This document shows positions 32,500 through 35,661 of a stretch of 35,661 nucleotides of DNA, in pieces. The notes under the pieces were generated by a model, which made no database searches, was not told the DNA's origin, and was given only the letters and a program-made list of their open reading frames with translations. Both the position numbers and the translations under genes were made by a program. The stretch is from UBA1447 sp964568955. Its GTDB lineage: Bacteria; Bacillota; Clostridia; Oscillospirales; Acutalibacteraceae. Numbering within the stretch: the first letter of the stretch is position 1; the number at the start of each line of letters is the position of its first letter. Location of the stretch: positions 1 through 35,661 of the forward strand of contig CAZMSM010000019.1 in NCBI GenBank assembly GCA_964568955.1, written 5' to 3'.

Positions 32500-33510
32500 T
32501 TATTCGCTCTTCATGTCCACAAGTTCTTGTTTACCCGTAAAAGCGTCAACGGAAAGCTTCACACTGTCAAAAATCGCCGACTTGATATCGTCATCAGTCG
32601 CTCCGAGGGAAACACTCCACTTTTTGTCAATAAAGGTGTTCATACCCATAATTTCCGCCAAATCAACCGGATTCAGACCCGGATCAACATTGTTCTTGGC
32701 GTATTGCTTGAGCATGGTCTTGCCAAAGAGTTTAAACATCCACTTGGCAACATGAATAATCTTGCGGTCCGGCTTACCCATGGCGGCGTGAACAATACCA
32801 AGGAACTCATCCCAAGTCAAATTGTAGTAGCCAATCGGGTAGGCGTTCGCGCCCTTGTTAAGCTCTGCCGCGCCGACAATTGTTTGCGCAACCTGGCGCA
32901 CCGTCAACATCGCTGTGCCGCCCTTGGGGTACATGGTAACGCCCGGCATTTTGCTGAGCTGTTCAATCAAAATAACCCAAACAGGCTTGCGCCCGGGTTG
33001 TGTGCCGAAGATATATGGCAGCTCCAAAACAGCAACAGACATATTTTCATCCGCCATTGACAGCGCAACTTCTTCTTGCTCAATACGACTGCGGATATAG
33101 GGATGCTTTTTAGTCAGTTCCATTTCCGGCTTTTCCTTGGCGAAATAGGCAAAGTAGGAACCGAGCACCACAGAGCTTGTCAGCCCGCATTCTTTTGCAA
33201 GGCCAATCAAGTGCCTCACCGGTGCGATGTTATATTTTTCATAATACTCATAAACCGGTGCCGGGAACTCAACGCGCTCGTCAATGCCCGCGGCAAAAAC
33301 AAAGCTGTCACACCCTGCCATCAATGCCTTGATTTCGTCATCCTTCATTTCCAAAAAGTTGCCGTAGACCAGTTCCATCTCCGGCGGTATCGGTGCGCCC
33401 ACCGGCAATGGCGGAAGAGCCATGGACTTGACCGAATGCCCCTTGTCAATAAACAACTGTGCCGCAGCGCACCCCAAAAGACCCGTGCCGCCAATCATGA
33501 ATACCTTCAT
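32500..33510 (-). CDS. NAD(P)-dependent epimerase/dehydratase (extended SDR-like)
   Basis: A 336-residue atypical extended SDR. The dinucleotide-binding motif is VFMIGGTGLLGCAAAQLF at the N-terminus. SFVFAAGIDER resembles the second conserved turn. The catalytic YxxxK is not clear, and YIRSRIEQEEVAL replaces it, as in NmrA-like or atypical SDRs. The C-terminal half (LTWDEFLGIVHAAMGKP) is typical of sugar/isoflavone-type members. ATG 33510 lies eight bases after GGGAG. An earlier ATG at 33525 contains that site and is less likely. It is the first gene of an SDR-symporter pair, suggesting modification of the imported compound. Specific reaction unknown. Confidence 0.85.
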   Translation of the reverse strand: MKVFMIGGTGLLGCAAAQLFIDKGHSVKSMALPPLPVGAPIPPEMELVYGNFLEMKDDEIKALMAGCDSFVFAAGIDERVEFPAPVYEYYEKYNIAPVRHLIGLAKECGLTSSVVLGSYFAYFAKEKPEMELTKKHPYIRSRIEQEEVALSMADENMSVAVLELPYIFGTQPGRKPVWVILIEQLSKMPGVTMYPKGGTAMLTVRQVAQTIVGAAELNKGANAYPIGYYNLTWDEFLGIVHAAMGKPDRKIIHVAKWMFKLFGKTMLKQYAKNNVDPGLNPVDLAEIMGMNTFIDKKWSVSLGATDDDIKSAIFDSVKLSVDAFTGKQELVDMKSE

Positions 33511-33552
33511 TTTGTCATCTCCCATTTATTTTTTATATTTATATATATGATA

Positions 33553-33574
33553 CATACTTGATAAAATCAGTATG
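33553..33574. promoter_or_regulatory. Imperfect palindrome upstream of the SDR gene, putative operator
   Basis: CATACTTGATAAAATCAGTATG is symmetrical apart from one inserted base (CATACT-TGAT/ATCA-GTATG). It lies in the leader about 45 bases before the SDR start and could bind a TetR- or LacI-type repressor of the SDR-symporter operon. No such regulator gene is in the window. Confidence 0.4.
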
Positions 33575-33670
33575 TTTGCGTTTGCGCCCTGTTTGCCTTG
33601 CGTTATCATTAACCCCGCAAAAAATACCCCGAACCTACCGCATTTTATATATTCCAGCAAACATCACTAC

Positions 33671-33700
33671 ATTATATAACTTATTGATGGTAATAGTCAA
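33671..33700 (-). promoter_or_regulatory. Promoter of the SDR-symporter operon
   Basis: Minus-strand TTGACT (33695-33700), 18 bases, TATAAT (33671-33676). Transcription would begin near 33664, leaving a ~150-base leader that contains the palindrome at 33553-33574. Confidence 0.65.
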
Positions 33701-33859
33701 CCAAAAAATGCCTCATCTTACAGATGCTCAACACGCAAGCGGCAGCCCCTTTACAAAAGGAGCTTTTTTATGGGATGCGTTATTGATGAACGCTCAAGTG
33801 CCCTGAAGGTCAACGCCCTACCGGGGCATGGGAACAAATCGCAGGCCTAGCCCCTTGTG
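33701..33859. other. Structured intergenic stretch of unknown function
   Basis: Between the SDR promoter and the phosphoesterase stop lie several hairpins. One is CATCT/AGATG followed leftward by six T (33707-33725), a likely terminator for the phosphoesterase. Another is AGCCCCTT/AAGGAGCT (33744-33764) followed rightward by TTTTTT. A third is TGCCCTG/CCGGGGCA near 33801-33830. The plus-strand GGAG in the second hairpin precedes ATG 33770, opening a 26-codon frame to 33850. I recognise no known RNA family. Confidence 0.4.
33744..33769 (+). terminator. Plus-strand terminator-like hairpin
   Basis: Arms AGCCCCTT (33744-33751) and AAGGAGCT (33757-33764) pair with one mismatch and run into six T. 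There is no obvious plus-strand gene upstream to terminate, so it could be part of an unrecognised small RNA or attenuator. Confidence 0.45.
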
Positions 33860-34792
33860 TTAGGTGAGTGCAATCGTCCAATCACACTCGCTTTTCCACT
33901 CGCCTTGTATAAAGTTGCGCGCACGGAAAACGATTTGCTCCTCATACAGCTCCACCAAGAAGCCGCTGCCGGGCGTCGGGTATTCCCCGTCCGAATCCTT
34001 GCCAAACGCCGGCAGGTCCACAAAGTACAAGGTGCCGTCGTTTTTAATGGTATTCGGACTAAAGCCGTCATGCATGTGCCCGGCAATAAAAAACACATCC
34101 GCTAAGCCGTTGTATTTTTGCAACACAGCCATCAGGGCCGCGGCATCCTTGCCAACGCGCCGCATCGGCTGATGGTTGAAAACGAAAACAGGCTTCCCCG
34201 AGCCCACAGCCTGCGCTAACAAACCGTCAAGCCAGCTGAGCTGGTCGGCGGAAAGGCTCGTCTCCAGCTCTTCCACTTCCTCGGTATTGAGCACAATAAA
34301 ATAGCAATCTTTTATAACTTTGTGAAAATAAATCGTATCTTCCACAATATCCGTTGTATCGGCAAGGAAGGCCCGGTACTTTGCCGCACTTCTTTCGTAA
34401 GAGGTCCCAAATTCGGAGCCAAGTTTTACGCCACGAATATCGTGGTTGCCCATGCCGGGCAAGAGATTATCCGTTCGACAAAAAGTATTGAGCACAGCAC
34501 CGAGTTTTTTATACTCATACGCCGTCCCCCGCTCCGTCAAGTCACCGCAAATAACAAAGGCATCACTGCCCACCTGCGCTTTCGCCACATCCCTCAACCC
34601 CAAAGCAAGGCGTATCCCCCGTGCTTCTTCCGGCAGCGTAGCAATGTGGGTATCCGCTATCACCGCAAAATTGAGTTTGAGGCTATCGGCATCAATAGGC
34701 GCATAGGTAGCGGGACCGATTGCCGCGAGTAGGGCTGCCAAGGACAGGACTAGGGCGAGAACTTTTTTGTAACTGCCGAAAAACTTTGACAT
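33860..34792 (-). CDS. Secreted calcineurin-like metallophosphoesterase
   Basis: A 310-residue phosphoesterase. A signal peptide or anchor is evident (basic MSKFFGSYKK, then VLALVLSLAALLAAIGPA), so it acts outside the cell. The two-metal site motifs are complete and in order: FAVIADTHIA (DxH), VICGDLTERGT (GDxx), GMGNHDIRG (GNHD), FVFNHQPMRR (catalytic His), and FIAGHMHDGF (GHxH). The family includes purple acid phosphatase-like and phosphodiesterase enzymes, and the substrate is unknown. GAGGTG lies five to six bases before ATG 34792, and the frame upstream to 34837 runs into repeat DNA. It is transcribed alone, with a likely terminator near 33720. Confidence 0.92.
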   Translation of the reverse strand: MSKFFGSYKKVLALVLSLAALLAAIGPATYAPIDADSLKLNFAVIADTHIATLPEEARGIRLALGLRDVAKAQVGSDAFVICGDLTERGTAYEYKKLGAVLNTFCRTDNLLPGMGNHDIRGVKLGSEFGTSYERSAAKYRAFLADTTDIVEDTIYFHKVIKDCYFIVLNTEEVEELETSLSADQLSWLDGLLAQAVGSGKPVFVFNHQPMRRVGKDAAALMAVLQKYNGLADVFFIAGHMHDGFSPNTIKNDGTLYFVDLPAFGKDSDGEYPTPGSGFLVELYEEQIVFRARNFIQGEWKSECDWTIALT

Positions 34793-34823
34793 AAAATCAC
34801 CTCGTAAAAATGTTTGGATGGTT

Positions 34824-34850
34824 GTTGGGGCGCACATTGTGCGCCCGCCC
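34824..34850. repeat. Palindromic repeat GGGCGCACA/TGTGCGCCC (left copy)
   Basis: Perfect nine-base arms (34828-34836 and 34838-34846) around one T. A diverged copy in the opposite orientation lies at 35233-35280, so the pair brackets about 450 bases. Confidence 0.8.
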
Positions 34851-34864
34851 TCGTCGTTGAGGGA

Positions 34865-34935
34865 TTGGTGACAGCTTTTTGTTTCTACCTCTCAGTCACT
34901 GCGGTGCCAGCTCTCCTAGCAAAGGCGAGCCAAGA
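34865..34935. repeat. CTCAGTCA/GTGACAGCT-type palindromic repeat
   Basis: GGTGACAGCTTT, then CTCAGTCACTGCGGTGCCAG and GCTCTCC/GGCGAGC arms give a nested palindrome. From memory this resembles dispersed intergenic repeats that are frequent in gut Clostridia. I cannot confirm the family here. Confidence 0.5.
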
Positions 34936-35232
34936 AAGGAACGGGGACGCTTCATACTTGCCTTGCTTGTGCTGCGGAGGCTTGTTAAAAAACTATAAAA
35001 CCGTCCCCTGCGTTGGTTCTCGCCTTTTTGCCTCTCCTTTACCACTGTTTTACCGCTGTTTTGCCGGATTGCTCAATTATTTCCGGATTTCTATCCCGCA
35101 CCGATTTGTTGTATTTTAAGGATATTCAAACATTATAAATGCTTTTCGCAATTATACCACATTCACTTGTTGTTTTCCATAAAATGAAGTAAAACATTCC
35201 TGATTTCGGGTACAAAATATAGCAATATCTAT

Positions 35233-35280
35233 GTGTAGTCCAATAAATGGGACGCGGGCGCACAATATGCTCCCCTACAG
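35233..35280. repeat. Diverged inverted copy of the GGGCGCACA repeat (right copy)
   Basis: Read on the minus strand, TGTAGGGGAGCATATTGTGC followed by GCCCGCG matches the left copy (TGTTGGGGCGCACATTGTGC then GCCCGCC) with few changes. The two copies are inverted relative to each other. Confidence 0.65.
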
Positions 35281-35462
35281 GAGGACGAAAAACCGATCGA
35301 TCGAGAGACGCAAACCAAAGCAATACCGCCTTGGCTCGTCTATTTAAGGGGGGGGCTTACATGAAGAAACGTTTTCGGACACCATATATGGCATCCCTAC
35401 CTTGAAACAACATTTCGCTTTATCGAAGGTACTGATTTAAATGCGAAAGCATCTTTCCCGTT

Positions 35463-35637
35463 GTAGGGCAAGGGCTCTGCTCTTGCCGCATCGCTTATGC
35501 TCTTGCCACGTTAGGGCACGTTAGCTTATTTCAAATTTATATTCAATCAGGTAACTTTGCCAATTTATTTTTATTATTTGCCTGACGGTGGTTAAAACGT
35601 ATTGAGGGCTTCGGCAAGAGCAGAGCCCTTGCCCTAC
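35463..35637. repeat. Perfect 25-bp inverted repeat
   Basis: Bases 35463-35487 (starting GTAGGGCAAGGGCTCTG) are exactly the reverse complement of 35613-35637. Each arm contains its own internal palindrome (GGCAAG.GC...GC.CTTGCC). The 125-base interior has a third partial CTCTTGCC unit near 35500 and otherwise AT-rich sequence. Confidence 0.9.
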
Positions 35638-35661
35638 GGGTTTGCTCGATTTTTGTTTTTT

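Larger units (their letters stand above)
34793..35661. other. Gene-free repeat-rich tail
   Basis: No convincing coding region is present in these ~870 bases. Frames that are open (for example 35126-35323 minus) lack ribosome sites and pass through repeats. The stretch is filled by at least three families of palindromic repeats, listed separately, and by AT-rich sequence near 35120-35240 and 35530-35590. Confidence 0.7.

Noticed and set aside
33770..33850. 26-codon plus-strand gene
   Set aside because: GGAG precedes the ATG, but that GGAG is buried in a terminator-like hairpin, no promoter is clear, and no homology is recognised. It is kept only as part of a finding.
35126..35323. Minus-strand 65-codon frame
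   Set aside because: It runs through the inverted palindromic repeat and has no ribosome site.
35361..35405. 14-codon frame after a G-rich tract
   Set aside because: Too short, with no promoter, and situated in repeat-rich non-coding sequence.

Overview
The window looks like a scaffold piece from an uncultured, probably anaerobic Firmicute (Clostridia-like). The grounds are strong GGAGG-type ribosome binding sites, an acetyl-cycle arginine pathway with ArgJ, TypA/BipA, a type-4 uracil-DNA glycosylase, GPH-type sugar symporters, and intergenic palindromic repeats of a kind common in gut Clostridia. A run of exactly 100 Ns (9240-9339) marks a scaffold gap of unknown true length. No rRNA, tRNA, CRISPR array, prophage or insertion sequence was recognised.

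Layout. 1-2111: the end of a HAD phosphatase gene, an orphan NarL/LuxR response regulator with a degenerate kinase remnant upstream, and a RelB/ParE-like toxin-antitoxin pair. 2130-10604: a leftward arginine cluster argG-argH-argC-argJ-argB-argD-argF with a promoter and likely ArgR-type sites upstream of argG. 10648-15362: trpS, a PLP aminotransferase, a second HAD phosphatase, an AAA/DUF4143 ATPase with an elaborate repeat-rich promoter, and a short HigA-like fragment. 15391-20309: a symmetric quartet in which two endonuclease/exonuclease/phosphatase (EEP) paralogues flank two tandem GPH symporter paralogues. 20406-28001: a leftward carA-carB-MBOAT-SGNH-UDG operon. 28025-34792: ribF, typA, a third GPH symporter, an SDR-type epimerase and a secreted metallophosphoesterase. 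34793-35661: a gene-free tail rich in inverted repeats.

How it works together. ArgJ, B, C and D make ornithine from glutamate through acetylated intermediates. ArgF joins it with carbamoyl phosphate, and ArgG and ArgH finish arginine. CarA and CarB should supply the carbamoyl phosphate for this and for pyrimidines.

The most striking observation is that CarA has lost all three glutaminase catalytic residues. Gly248, Tyr332 and Lys334 stand where Cys, His and Glu are expected, with spacing identical to the E. coli triad (269/353/355), while CarB looks intact. This predicts an ammonia-dependent carbamoyl-phosphate synthetase. A second notable feature is a family of intergenic elements built from an 11-bp unit (consensus GARAAGCRRTR) in inverted arms. 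Three copies occur, and one of them forms the C-terminal codons and the stop of argD.
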